A stretch of 64,000 bases of DNA from Dryocosmus kuriphilus (taxonomy: Eukaryota; Arthropoda; Insecta; Hymenoptera; Cynipidae): assembly GCA_038277395.1 (NCBI GenBank), contig CM076194.1:112805417-112869416 (forward strand). Reading direction: 5' to 3'. The translations under genes were made by a program, and so were the position numbers. The notes beneath the pieces were generated by a model that saw only the letters and a list, made by a program, of their open reading frames with translations, was not told where the DNA came from and searched no databases. Shown in pieces: positions 1 to 11,772 of this stretch (its first letter is position 1; every line of letters starts with the position of its first letter).

Positions 1-109
1 CAGCTACATAAAGCCATCTGCCACGCAGTTATGGGGACCGGGGCCTGCTATGGGAAATAGTTTAGTGTTTAGTGTGCCTGTAGTTGACAGGTGTATCGCA
101 CTTTTGACC

Positions 110-1821
110 ATGGCTTCTCCAGGCGACATCTGTTTCATATGTGAAAAAACTGTAGGAGAAGGCGAAGTGAAAATTGTGAAAGAAAAGGGTTTAATAACTT
201 TGCGTGAATCAAGTAATAAACGAGGTGATGGGAAGTGTGAGCGATTTTTGAAAAAATTAAATTCCGTGTCAGTTCATTCGGCTTGCCAAAAAATGTACGT
301 AAGGGAAAGATCGATTTCTGCATGAGCAAAGCGCAATAAAAGTTGTGAAAATGTTCCACAGTCATCGGTGACATCGTCTCTGCGATCTGTTGTGCCGGTC
401 TTTGAGTTCAAAAAGAAGTGTTTTTTTTTTTGCGCTAAAGAAATAACCGTGGAATATTTATTGCAGGAAGAAAGAAAAAGTATTAAAGATCGAGATAATG
501 TTTTTGAAGTGATGAAATTGTCAGTGAAAGAAACAGTGATGTATTATGATTTATTTCGCAATGATGATTAAGGTCGTGAAGTAATTGATCGTATTCAACA
601 CGCTTCTGATTTAGTAGCTGCCGACGCTAAGTATCATTATTCGTGTATGAAAAAATTCTACAAAACGCCTCTATCTGGGCAAAAAAGAGGCCATAGACCA
701 GCCAAAAATTTGGATGAAGCTATAGAGTATATTTACTCGTACCTGGCAGAAAATTCAGAGGAATGTCAGTTTAACATTGAGGATCTCATGCAACAAATTC
801 AAGGAGAATACCGACCCGATGTCAGGACAGTGAAATCAAGATTGCTTCAAAAGTATGTCGAGGATATTCTTGTTGCTGTTACACCAAACAATTCCACAGT
901 TCTTTGCTTTCGAAACACGGGATTTAAAGTGATTTCAGATTCTTTTTATGCAAATAAGAAATTGAATATACAGGAGGAACGATTACGGATTGTTGAAGCA
1001 GCAGCACTAATCGTCTTGGAGGACATCAGATCGCAAGTATATGAAATAAACCAGTATCCACCTTCTGATAATTTTTTAAACGATGTAAATATACTTGTTC
1101 CTGAAACTATGAACACATTTCTTAAGACAGTTATTTTGAAAAATAAGCGCCTTGCGGAGAATAAATGGAAGACTAAATGCACTGCACTAGCTAGATTGGG
1201 GTTGGTTCACTTTTGTATAAGAAATTCAGATCTAAGCAGCTCATTAATGTATTGTCATTGCTCGGATTTTTCTGTTCTTATAGTGAATGTGTGCTCTTTG
1301 AAATATCAGCTATTATGCGACCAGGTATCTCAATTGATTTAGATGCGTTTGGTCAATATATTTTTGATAATGCTGATTTTAATAAAAGAACCCTCGACGG
1401 TTTGAACTCTTTTCACGCCATGGCGGGTATTCATTGTGTGACTCCTAAGACTGCTATTAATCCTGATCAAAATATTCCGCGTCTTTCTCGAATGCCGTCA
1501 GCAAAAGTTGTAGGACAGTACGGTGCGGTGCCGATTCATGTTTTTCAGAAAGAAAGCGAGTCAAGTTTGAAGTGCTCCATCATCTGCTCGTTTTGCAGTG
1601 GAAACTGCGAAAACGTTTCCGTAATCATGTAAGACTCTGACGAGGAGGAAGAAAATGAAGAGGAGCATGGAGCCATCGACAGGCTGAAAAAAATATCAGA
1701 ATCACTGGCAGAAGAAGAAAAAGAAGAGGAGGAACAGGAAGAAGAAGAAAATGAAGAAGCTGAGGAAGAAGAAAGTGATCCTGAAGAACATCCTGCTGAC
1801 CTTCAGGAAGATATTAACTAA
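110..1821 (+). pseudogene. Decayed copy of a multicopy arthropod ORF (uncharacterised family)
   Basis: A reading frame starts at an ATG in good context (ACCATGG, 110) with a cysteine pair (CFIC), then is broken by a stop near 323, a shift to another frame (368-571), a stop at 569-571, and a further shift near 1210. The best-preserved stretch is 647-1200. After the last shift the frame reads LSLLGFFCSYSECVLFE and then the most recognisable block, FDNADFN, TLDG, FHAMAGI (about 1360-1430). A long Glu-rich tail (about 1630-1800) ends at TAA 1819-1821. I know the FDNAD/TLDG/FHAM block from many uncharacterised, multicopy arthropod proteins that behave like transposon genes; I cannot name a function. 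The four or so breaks in one coherent protein make this a pseudogene. Flanks show no terminal repeats that I could find. Confidence 0.6.
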
Positions 1822-2919
1822 CCTGGTCCATCCAGGCCTTCAAAAAGAATTCTATCAGACCCACTCAGGTGTTCTAAAAGATTAAAACCAAAACTTTAAG
1901 CTAGTGTTTAAAGCTTTGGTTTTAGTCTCTCTCTTTTTCTGTGTTAGCACATGGAACATCTTTTGCTGCTTTCCTAAAAAAAGCCTTGTAGATTAGGCCT
2001 ACTGAGGATACCAGGTTTAAAAAAAAACGCATTACTTACTCTACCTCACGGTTGATGCGGAAATGAGTATTGTAGATATCCTATACATATCGATAAATTC
2101 ATAGAAACTTGCACATGTACGTGTGTGAGTATATGTATGTACATATAATATGATAAATTAATGATGTATTATATTGTTTATACACAAATAATAATAAATT
2201 AGTAATATAATAACGATAATAATAAATAATCTTTTAGATTTCAAGGTAAAATTTGATATTTTTCGAAAATTGCAAAAAAGCGCTCCGCTTTTCTCTGCGA
2301 TAACTCGTAAACTATTAATATGAGAAAAATTTGTTAAACAAAAGTGATAAGAATTTATGTCTTCTATAACTTTTTATATGACTACTTTTGCTCTAAAGTG
2401 CATTTGAAACGAGATATTTTCAAAAAACGAAATTTTTGGTGCCACTTTGGCCGCCATTTTTTTCAGGGGCCTGATTTGTGGGATCTTCTTTGGGTTTTGA
2501 TTGGGTCTCCAAAATGAAGATAACTGCCAAGTTTGGTTTTATTCTGACCTTTTGCGAGGTAAAAGTACAAATTGACTGGACTATTATAAGACGTTAGACC
2601 CGGCAATACTTGCTTTACCGCTAAGCCAAAGAATTAATCCTCTAATCTGGACTTAAGAGCTTCTCTCAAACCTGCCATAACACTCTACACGTCAGTGGCT
2701 CCAAGGGTTTGCTTTTCTAGAACTTTTATGAATGGTTCAAAAATCTGAAGGCAGTGATGAACAAATACAAGTAACATTCTGGAAGAGCTGCCACATCGCT
2801 CAATCCATCGGCTTGATCTTTCACGAAAGACCAATATTTTTATCGAAGTTTTCTTCTCCTAAAGACGACATTTTTATTCGTTATTAATTAATCCAAATTT
2901 TTAAAATTAGCAAAATTTC
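1822..2919. other. Non-coding stretch, probably repeat-derived
   Basis: No supported gene. The stretch 2090-2230 is low-complexity AT sequence, and 2240-2580 reads like non-coding transposon sequence. It may hold the untranslated end of the neighbouring decayed hAT element, but I found no terminal repeats to prove it. Confidence 0.4.
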
Positions 2920-4110
2920 TTAGTACATATTCTTAAACTTACCTTGTTTGATAAAGTAAATCTTTATAGGAGTCCAATTCAAAAACAGCCGATCAATTGC
3001 TCTGAAGAAAGAAAACCATCTTACTCCAATGTGTCTCAGAATTATATGATATTCTTGTTCTACAAACTCAAGACACTCTTTTAGTTCTTCGACATTTTTT
3101 GAACTGCACGAAAACTCGCTAAAAACTTTAAGTACCAAGATTTCTATATCATATGTCAAAAGCTTCATTCCATATTTGGCAGTATTGTGAGTAATGTGGC
3201 ACTTGCAAGTTGATTTGATCAGTCGAGGATTTATTTCCCTTAATTTTTGATATACAGAACATTTTTCTCCATAATTAACGCTAGCATTATCCGCGCTATA
3301 AGATATCATTTTATCCACATCTAGATCTACTTGTTTAAGTGGCCTTAAAATTGTGTTTTTAATTGATTCTGATGTTTCGTCTGATTCCTCGTAAAAGTCC
3401 AGGATATAATCTTTTACGCCAGAGTTTATGTCAAAGATTCACACAGCTAGCGGAAAGACCTTTCTGTTTCCTTTATTGGAAGCATCGTTTGAAATTGAAT
3501 AAGGCAGATCCCATTTTCGTATTTTTTCCAGAACGAGTTCTACGGAATATGGACATAACACGTTTTTTACAATACTTTCCATTTTAGTTCTGGCTGATTG
3601 CATCTTGATTGCAACTTCAGAATCTTTAAAGAGTTCTCTGTCAATTTTCGTTCCTGCAATAATAAGTAATCAGTTAATCCTTGCAAAATAATTAACAAAA
3701 AATTATTAATTCTTATTATAAAGTTTTATACAAATAATTAAGTTATTACCACAATCAGCAGATAGATAACTCAATTCATGTTTTACGTTGTCATACACTT
3801 TGGTCAATTCTACCGCAGTTATTTTGTTTTTTAATTTACTCTCTTTCACTGGAAAAAACCTAATCAATGATTTTGAAATTGTAAGGTTTTGCGTAGCGAT
3901 CTTGTGAGATTTTGTTTCAGCATGTCTAGTTAAAGCTTTTTTCCCATCGTATTTAACACATATCGTTAGACTATCATTACAAAACAAACATTTTGCTACA
4001 TTTTGATCGTTAGTTGGTGCTAACTAATCCTTAAATAGTGGATCTTTTAGCCACTCATCTTTGAAAATGCAATTTCTCTTACGACAATTTAAAGGCTCTT
4101 TTTGCAACGC
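2920..4110 (-). pseudogene. Decayed hAT-type transposase
   Basis: Read on the minus strand, the N-terminal part (3706-4090) has a zinc-finger-like unit (CLFCN ... RHAETKSHK) followed by SLIRFFPVKE and ELTKVYDNVKHELSYLSADCG. The second part (2920-3390) has SYSADNASVNYG, CHITHNTAKYG and LRHIGVRWFSFFRAIDRL, all typical of the hAT-like BED-finger transposases common in insects. The middle (3390-3700) is out of frame or stop-ridden, and the C-terminal dimerisation region is not recognisable. Several frame breaks and a stop near 4020 show that it is dead. Terminal repeats were not found, so the element boundaries are unknown. Confidence 0.7.
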
Positions 4111-4159
4111 CATCACAACAATTAATATTAACGCATGTCACTTCTGGCTTAAATGTTGA

Positions 4160-6797
4160 ATATCTGAAAACACTGTTTCCTATGTCCTATGTCATCAAGA
4201 AGTTAATGGACTCGATGATTTACTGCGACATTTTCAAAGGCTACATGGATTGATTGTTAACAGAGGTACACAAAATTCGGGGTATTTTTGTGGGTACGAT
4301 GGATGTGAAAGCTCCTTCAAATATTTTTACAATCTAAGAAAACATATGCAAAACGTTCATGGCATTGCGGGCAAAAATGTTTCGGACAAAAACGTTAGTA
4401 CCAATGGAGTTAGAAGTGAACCAAGTACTGCGAATAAGGAAACAGGACAAAACTTTTCCTCGCTACAGCCAGAATCAGTTGAAAATTTTGTAAATCTTTC
4501 TTTTGCTTCTCGTAATGTGCCTTCTGCAATAGACGGAGAAGAGAAACTCCCGGACGATGTTTTCAATTTAAATAATCATGTTGTTAGGATGTTCACTCGA
4601 TTGCAAACGAAAAATTGTATCACAGACTCACTGCTTTATTCCTTTTTAGATGAATGCGAAGAGCTTCTATATCAATATTCGCATTGTAAACAATCTGAGG
4701 TTAAGAAGTTTGTTAATGCAAAATATTTATTGACTGATCCTGAGGCTAAATGTTTAGTAGAATCTTTCGATTTCGATAGTCCTTTTGATTGCTTGCGAAC
4801 GCCGAAGCAACATGCGAATGCTCTATCAACTTATTGCAATTACGTCAAACCTCAAGAAATACCATTGCAGTATCGTCCAGACAACATATTAACCCCCAAT
4901 AGCGGATCATTTGTACCAACATTTGTCAGGAATTCATTTCAGTAGGTACGTCTCTGTAGTTAAGTCTTTGAAACTCGTTTTATCAAATGCAGAAGTACGT
5001 AAGGCAATCATGTCAGAAAAGCAATCACCTGATGGGATACTTTCATCATTCGTGGATGGCGATTATTTCAAAAACCACCCTTTTTTCCAATCACATAAAA
5101 AGGCTTTGAGAATTCAATTGTATTATGACGAACTTGAAATTGTAAATCCGCTTGGCTCTAAGACTGCAATACATAAATTAGGGGCTTTTTATTTTACCAT
5201 TCAATATGTCCCACCTCAAATAAATTCAGATTTAGGCAGTATTCATGCTTTGATTTTATGTAATTACACTGATGTTAAGGCAAACGGTTATGGACCAATT
5301 TTGGAGCCATTTTTTTATGATTTACAACGACTGGTAAGTGATGAAGGCATAAAAGTTAATATAACAGGCATAGGAGATTTTACGTTACGCGCTTCTTTGG
5401 CATCTTTCTGCGGAGACACATTAGCTGTACATGAAATGTTGAATTTATTGGAACTAGCTGTACATAACATGTTGAATTTATTGGAACCTTCAGCTGGTAA
5501 ATTTTGTCCTCTTTGCATGTGCAGTCGTTCTGATTTGCATAGTAGGAAACCAGTCAAAGGGGAAAGTAGGTCGAAAAATACTTATAATCGCTGCTTAGAA
5601 CATTTAAAAGAAAGAAAATGTATTGATATGGCTAAAAAAAGTAACGGTATGAAAGGTGACTATTATTTGCATAGTTCACGATATTTTCATTTCGCAGAAA
5701 ATACAAATTTTGATTCCATGCATGACATATTTTGCTGCAGGGGAATCGCTCCAATAGTACTGAAATCAGTTTTTCATCAGCATATTTGCATTGAAAACTT
5801 ATTCAAGGCCGACGATATAAATCGGAAAATTTCGGCATTTCAGTACGGATATCCTGACAAATCAAATAAGCCTTCAGCAATAATATCTGTGTTGATGTTG
5901 AAGGACTCAAAGCATTCATTAGGTCAAAAAGCCTTTCAAATGTGGTTTCTTTTGAGAGCATTTCCATTTTTAGTAGCCGACAAAATATCGGATGGTAATA
6001 AGCACATGGAGCTTGTGCTGTTATTACTACGAATCGTAGAAATAATTATGGCACCTAAAGTCACGCGCTCTCTGATGCCATATTTAGATCTTTTAGCAAA
6101 AGATTTTTTCGAATTATTTGTGAAACTCGTCCCAGTTGTAAATCCTACAAGCAAACTCCATCATTTATTGCATTACGCAGAATGCATATTACGATCTGGC
6201 CCAATGATAAATTTCTTTTGCGCATGTTTCGAATCGAAGCATAGCGTGATCAAACAGAGAGCGCAAAATATGCATAACTTCAAAAACCCAGCAAAGACTC
6301 TTATTAAAGTTTGTCAGTACTCTCAGTGTGCCAAATGGGGTGCTAGCGATGTCCAAGTCACCAATACTTTTGCTGTCGGAGGAAAAAAAGTCGCTGTCAA
6401 AGAGACGCTAAGTAATAATTTTTTACGAGAAATCGGTTATGTTGATCACGATGAAGTATTTCGAACAAAGTCTATAAGAGTAAACGGTGTAGAATTTCGC
6501 ATAGGATTATTTGTATGTCTGCAAACTTCGATACAAAGAGGGGATGATTTGCTTTCATTTGGAAAAATACAGAAAATCGTTATTTTAAAAGGGCGAGTAT
6601 TTTTCTTAGTCACGTCTGCTTTGACAACTCACTTCGACACAGACTTAAACGCTTTCGGGATAGAGTGTGACGTCGAAAGTAATCATGCTTACGAATTTGT
6701 CGCAGTAGACACTCTTGCTCATTACAAACCTGTGTGCCCATATACTTTATGTACAAATCATGGACTGCACATAAGCTTGCGGCATATTCTACTTTAA
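4160..6797 (+). CDS. C2H2 zinc-finger transposon-type protein, one frame break
   Basis: The frame is open from a stop at 4157 to 4942 and again from 4947 to 6797. The first part carries a partial finger (LCHQ ... RHFQRLHG) and a full C2H2 finger (FCGYDGC ... LRKHMQNVH, about 4283-4360). The second part has GDYFKNHPFF, an IQLYYDELEIVNPLGS block, a CPLCMC cysteine pair near 5506, FDSMHDIFCCRGIAP and ESKHSVIKQRAQN. This layout is that of large uncharacterised, transposon-like proteins of insects and fish; I recognise the type but not a named family. The two parts are separated by four extra bases (TAGG, 4943-4946). Removing them joins FVRNSFQ to YVSVVKSL in frame, so this is a 4-bp insertion, or less likely a splice feature. 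No credible start codon is visible; an upstream exon may be missing. The next exons carry a SAM domain. Confidence 0.6.
5421..5486 (+). repeat. 33-bp in-frame tandem duplication
   Basis: Two adjacent 33-base units (5421-5453 and 5454-5486) encode LAVHEMLNLLE and LAVHNMLNLLE. The duplication keeps the frame and looks recent, because the copies differ at only a few bases. Confidence 0.85.
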
Positions 6798-7044
6798 ATG
6801 GGTACGAAAAACCAATCATTCGTTTATTAACTGATAATTTGATTACCTATTATTTTTCACTTCATCTGCTTTATATGTGTAACGCTATAGAACATTTTAA
6901 CTGAATGTTTCAGCTATAGATTTTTATAATTTATAATACATCGTTTTTCTAAATAATTGAATGTTTAAGGAAATTGTGTTTAAAAAAGAAAATAAATCAT
7001 TGCAGACATAACTCAATAATAAAATATGTACTTTCATTTTTTAG

Positions 7045-9298
7045 AAAATTTTGTGAATGGTATGGCGCTATTAGAATTGATAGAAAGTGACTTGAGTAAT
7101 GAACTCAAATTGGCTCTGGGGCATCGTAAAATTATTTGTAAATTCATTGAAAAAATGAAAAATAAGGTATGGAATGTGAGTCTCAAAATATTTTTTCAGC
7201 ATTATTATATTTCATGTTTAGTTAAAGTAGCGCAATAATGAAAAGTGTCTGAAAAATCATATACTACTTTGCGTTCCTTAATTTTATTTTTCTCGTTACA
7301 AAGTCTAACTCATTATCATTCAAATATGTAAGACATTATTGTCAAAATAAATTAATTGTTTTTAACAGGTGTCTTCTCAAGCAAATGTCGAATATCAAGT
7401 AACCACACCATTGGTTTCGCTTGATGCAATCAGCACGCTGGACATTACTAATGTTATATATTTGAACGTCCAGATGAAGTAGAGCAACCCTTACAATCGC
7501 ACAATTTCGGCACTGATCAGATTTCATCAACATTCCAGGAACAAGACAAAGATTCAAACTCGAAAATGCCCAATGGTCGATATACGGTATTAGGACCCCA
7601 AAATTACTTCTTTTCAGTGTCATTTGCAACCATTTTTTTAACCAAAAATTTGCATCCATGGTAGCGTTGTTCGACTATCAAAGAAGCTATGCTGAAAAAT
7701 GCACAAGGAAAAGATTTACACCAGAAATTACTCGACGGACCTATCAGCGAAAACGACAGAAAGCACTTGATAAGAATCCTTGTGGCTGAGCTAGTCAAAA
7801 CTCAAAACTCATGGTGTGCTTTTTTCGTCTTTTTGGCATATTAAAATACTGTATAATTGTTTAAAATCAGAATCAAAAATGAAATCGTGTTTGTTGCAGT
7901 TACCCTCCGGAAGCGAGTAAAATAGATTTAGCCAAGGCAATCGTTGCTCAATATCCTCTTCTTAAAAATAATTTTGGTTCACAAGGCGCAGAACACGTGA
8001 GTTTATGAATAACAATGTTTTTAATTGAATGTTGATTAAAAATTAGTCTGCACGACGTAATATACTATTCATTCATATGTTTCAATAATTTGGATTAAAT
8101 AAGTAAGGTGAAAAAAACATAATAAAATAGATATTATATAACTTGATAATAAATATTTTCATTAATGTATAAAGTTACTATTTAATGGCAAACTGCAAAT
8201 GAAATTAAACATAAGTAAGAGATAAAAATATAAACTGAAGTAAAAGATCGTTCGAAATTTTTTATTGTATAATTGCATTTTTACAACCCTGACGTGAAGA
8301 GCCTCAACAAAGCTGACGTAACAGCATGTTTAGTGCAAAAAAGCTTTTTCAACGAATGTGATTGTGAAACTCGCCTTCGATTCCTCTTACAAACTTCACA
8401 TTCGTTAAAAAAGCTCCTTGTGCACTCGTTGAGGAACATAATATTTTCATATGCAATTAACCGTTCTAGAAGATTTCTTTTCTTATAAGAGACATTCTAC
8501 GGTTTTTGTTGATTTAAAAAAAAATTACTGTAAGAAATTTTAGAAAACGTAGAAGATTTCAAACTTTATGACAACAATATATATAATGATTTAATCACTA
8601 TAGATAATTTGAGAGCGCTTTTGATCCTAAGCGCATTGACACCGGTTCCGAATGTCGCAAAAGCCCAAAAAAAAGGAGACAAAAAGGTCATTTCGAGCTG
8701 GTTCTTCCTGCAATTGAAATAAGGATACAGTTGCTACGATTAATGATTGAAAAACATTATTTTTATAAACAAAAGTCATTTCTGACAGCGACACCAATGT
8801 AACGAAAGCAGACACTGATTTTTTCGACAGCAGTCAAATGCCGAATTCAGAATTAATTTCCATACTTCCGGTGAACTGGTTGAAACATTTTACTTTATGA
8901 TGAATTTGTAATAATGATATCTGATTATTTAATAATTTACTTTATAGGAAGGCACGACGAGTATTCCTTTGACGGAAGAACACTTCCGACGTATCGCTAA
9001 AAACCCGGTTCAGCCTTATATTTTGTGGATCAATGGTCAAGATAAAGACACTTCTTTTGTACAGGGAGACAAATGGTACATCATACCTCCGGATGTCATC
9101 AAAACTCCACTTTCTGCAATCGATTTACTTTTCAAAATGTACCATGTACTTCAAGTTGAATATCCGACTTCTCTTTCTTGCTTTTACAATTTCCTCGAAT
9201 GTTACATTTATAAAATCAATGAAACCCCAATGAGCTCTGTAACTTCTCTTCACATTAACATTGTGAATTTCACAAGCGCCATTTCTGCGTCCGAATAA
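7045..9298 (+). CDS. SAM-domain (SAMD3-like) multi-exon gene, partly decayed
   Basis: Exons can be assembled from splice sites. Exon 7045-7166 (acceptor TTTTTTAG, donor GTATGG) encodes NGMALLELIESDLSNELKLA and LGHRKIICKFI, a SAM-domain core. Exon 7369-7585 follows, but its frame shifts by one near 7450-7475. Exon 7665-7813 (KDLHQKLLDGPISENDRKHL) splices in phase to exon 7900-7996 (YPPEASKIDLAKAIVAQYP), donor GTGAGT. The last exon, 8948-9298, encodes QPYILWINGQDKDTSFV, a hydrophobic run and CFYNFLECYIYKI, then TAA. This order resembles SAMD3-like proteins, many of them transposon-derived. Exons between 8000 and 8948 are unclear. It may be the 3' half of the C2H2 gene just upstream or a second gene of the same element. 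The frameshift suggests partial decay. Confidence 0.55.
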
Positions 9299-9600
9299 CG
9301 AAATGTTTTATTATAAATATGCGAATTTCTAATTTATGTATACGAAAATCTAATTTCTATATGTCTAATCAATAAATGTAAGCTCTGATAATTGTTTTGT
9401 TTTTTAATCGCATTAATACGTCATATTTTCCAAATTAAAAAAAATTCCCAAAATACAGTCAAATTAAAAATTAAAAAAAGATTATAAAAAAATGATCATT
9501 TTTTAATAATCAAAAAATGTATCCACAAAATATTAATTCAATTATTAATTTTTAAAATAATTATTTTTATGCAAATATACGTAATATATTTTTTAAAAAA
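9299..9600. other. AT-rich spacer
   Basis: Very AT-rich sequence downstream of the SAM-domain gene. A candidate AATAAA poly(A) signal lies at 9371-9376. I see nothing else in it. Confidence 0.4.
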
Positions 9601-9850
9601 TGAATGGCCAGAGTCCAAAAGGGGGTAACCCTCATTTTTTTCGAAATTGATTTTTATGCATTTTCTGATTCTCCAGCAAAAACTACGTATAGAACCGCTG
9701 ATAAAAATGTAAAATTGTGTATACTTTTTTTTATAACTAATTGTCAAAGTTGACTATTCTGGTAACCGCGGTACTAGCTAGAGAAAGTTTTTCTGGGTTC
9801 CTGAAAAAAATGAAAATCTGGGTTACCCCCTTTTGGACTCTAGCCATTCA
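9601..9850. mobile_element. 250-bp MITE with 30-bp terminal inverted repeats
   Basis: The left end (9601-9630) reads TGAATGGCCAGAGTCC then AAAAGGGGGTAACC. Its reverse complement lies at 9821-9850 with one mismatch in 30. The inside has no coding capacity. A target duplication is not clear in the A/T-rich flanks, so the superfamily is open. Confidence 0.8.
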
Positions 9851-10218
9851 AATGTATTTAATTATATGTATTCAAATATATTCGTATAAATATCAGTGAT
9901 TGACAATTTAATTTTCTATTATCAGTTGTAAAAGATTTTTTGAAAATATAAAAATCACCATTTTCATCTGAATTTTTCTCGATCAATTATATAATATCGA
10001 TACAATATTATCGATTAAATAAAGTACCAGGTAAATCTTATTAATTAATATTACATTAATTAAAATTTGACTTCGTTTCTCACATATAAGTAATATGCAT
10101 CACGTCTATACATAGTAAAATATACAATATAACTTTTTTCAATTTCGAGGTTATGGTCTTTGTTATCGTGTAGGCACGTATTCTAGTGTTCTTAATTAAG
10201 CGAAATCTCCGACATATG

Positions 10219-10320
10219 CGAGCGTAGCGTAGTGGTCAGTGTGCGTTAGTTTGTAAGTAGGTTAGGAGCGAGTACGATTAGGGAAGGTTTAGGGAGCGAG
10301 TTCGACGCCTGCCGGATGTA
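10219..10320 (+). mobile_element. Possible tRNA-derived SINE head
   Basis: A sequence matching the RNA polymerase III A box (TAGCGTAGTGG, 10225-10235) is followed by a B box (AGTTCGACGCC, 10299-10309). Their 74-base spacing is longer than in a normal tRNA (about 44), so this is not a functional tRNA gene; a SINE promoter or a tRNA with an insertion would fit. The stretch is GC-richer than its surroundings. No matching tail or target duplication was identified. Confidence 0.35.
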
Positions 10321-10764
10321 AGGAGCCGAAAATCATGTCTAAAAAGTGAAAATCAATGCCCAAGTAAATTTTCTTTTTCATAACCCTTAAAATATAAATA
10401 TTTAAAAAATTGTTTCTAATATATTTTTAAACAATATAAATATTTAGTTATTTGAGGAACATACTGAATCGAATATTATAGGTTACGTGATAAATCGCCC
10501 AGTAAAAGCGCTGTTGAAACAGTGAAAAAGTGCTGGTTAGATAGTAAGAAAGTGTTGCTCCAAATCACGAAAAACAGCTGGATCAGACGACTGAAAGTGC
10601 TGATTCGCCAGCTTTAAATTTTGATTCTTTGAAACAGCAGTATTCGCTGTTTCAAACAACATTTTTAACTGGTTGCCAGTCCACGACTTTTGACATTCTC
10701 AAACAGCGAAATTTCACTGTCAAACAGCAAAATTTAACTGTTTCGGATTTAGAGAGAGAGAAAG

Positions 10765-11295
10765 ATCAATAAGTATGATATTTAGAATTTAGTAGATGCG
10801 TTACTTTTGGGAAAAAATTCTGTCCTACGTTTCATCAAAATTAAGAGAGACTTTATAAATAATGAAAATAAGATATTAAAATAAAAGTGCAAGATTTACA
10901 GCAAAATTGTACCTCGGTCCGAGACTGTTTATTTCGTTCATCACAAAAAAGTAAAAACAAGCTGACATTATTATATTTGAAATTATCAATTTAAAATGTT
11001 TATCGTCTAAAATATTACGAATATCAAACAAACACGTTATTTTTCGGAAGCGGCACAGAATTCAGAGGCGGCTAATGTGGTATGAGCCATGATTTCTTTA
11101 AGTGTTCATTACAATATTTCGTATATTAACCTATCTGTAGAACCTAATTGTCGAGCGCGAGATTCGCAGTGAGAATGTAATCGTCAAAGCCACAGGTGCT
11201 TTGAGAACCTTCTTCAATGTCAAATGTTCATAAAATCATCGGAATGCATAGCTCCAGGTAAATACAGTATCGAGCGCGAAACTCGAGTTCCACCG
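10765..11295 (+). repeat. Old interspersed repeat 'type B', copy 1
   Basis: About 530 bases match 13030-13512 plus 17701-17795, for example TTTGGGAAAAAATT, TGACATTATT and CCTAATTGTCGAGCG, at moderate divergence. It ends in words of the GAGCGCGAAGCGCGAG type and includes GTGAGAATGTAATCG, which resembles the end of the palindrome-studded family, so the two may be related. This uninterrupted copy shows the empty site of the hAT found in copy 2. Confidence 0.7.
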
Positions 11296-11457
11296 GACAC
11301 GCGCCCTAAGCGCGCTCATACTTCGCGCGAAGCGCGGCGCGCTATTTTTCGATTAGAGAAAAATTTAAAAAGTTAGATCATTTTCAGACGTATGTAACTA
11401 TTTTTACAATCTCATTCATTAAAATGTGATGGAATCGTCCAAATTTTCGATCTCTAG

Positions 11458-11772
11458 TTACAGTGTCATCTCAATGAGAAATGTATTAGTTTTATGTGAA
11501 AACTGACTTTCGCGGATTTCATCAAACCTCGACGTTTCGTGACCCCCTGAATCCGAAAAAACATGTTTTACGACGGTGTCTGTCTTTCTGCTGTCGTTGC
11601 CGTTGCTGTCGTCGTTGTTGTTGTCGTTGTAGTTGTCGTCTGTTCCCACGATAACTTTCGAAGGACTAATCGGATTGGATTGCGCTTTGTCATACTTCTT
11701 TAAGGCGTAAAAGCAAAGGAAGAGTTCGTTAACCAGCGGGTTTTGATCAGTGGTTATGATTTTATCTATCAA
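11458..11772 (-). other. Short recurring ORF inside the palindrome-studded family
   Basis: An open frame of about 104 codons covers the first 315 bases of the element on its minus strand. Its peptide has NPLVNELFLCFYALKK, NPISPSKVIVGTD, an Asp/Asn tract and TDTVVKHVFSDSGG. The same peptide can be read in copies at 42878-43216 and, with breaks, near 30600-30766, 31230-31500 and 60025-60354. Only the acidic tract, encoded by the triplet microsatellite, varies in length. No ATG at the expected start is evident here. It could be a real micropeptide or only the reading of a conserved DNA repeat. Confidence 0.35.

Noticed and set aside
2590..2640. Minus-strand A-box-like TGGCTTAGCGG, possible tRNA
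   Set aside because: No acceptable B box at tRNA distance and no cloverleaf could be built.
8273..8488. 71-codon frame between SAM-gene exons
   Set aside because: It lies where an exon is expected, but no acceptor/donor pair in the right phase is visible.
11570..11650. GTT/GTC microsatellite as a CRISPR-like or coding repeat
   Set aside because: It is a triplet microsatellite conserved within a transposon family; there are no spacer-repeat units. No CRISPR array was found anywhere in the window.
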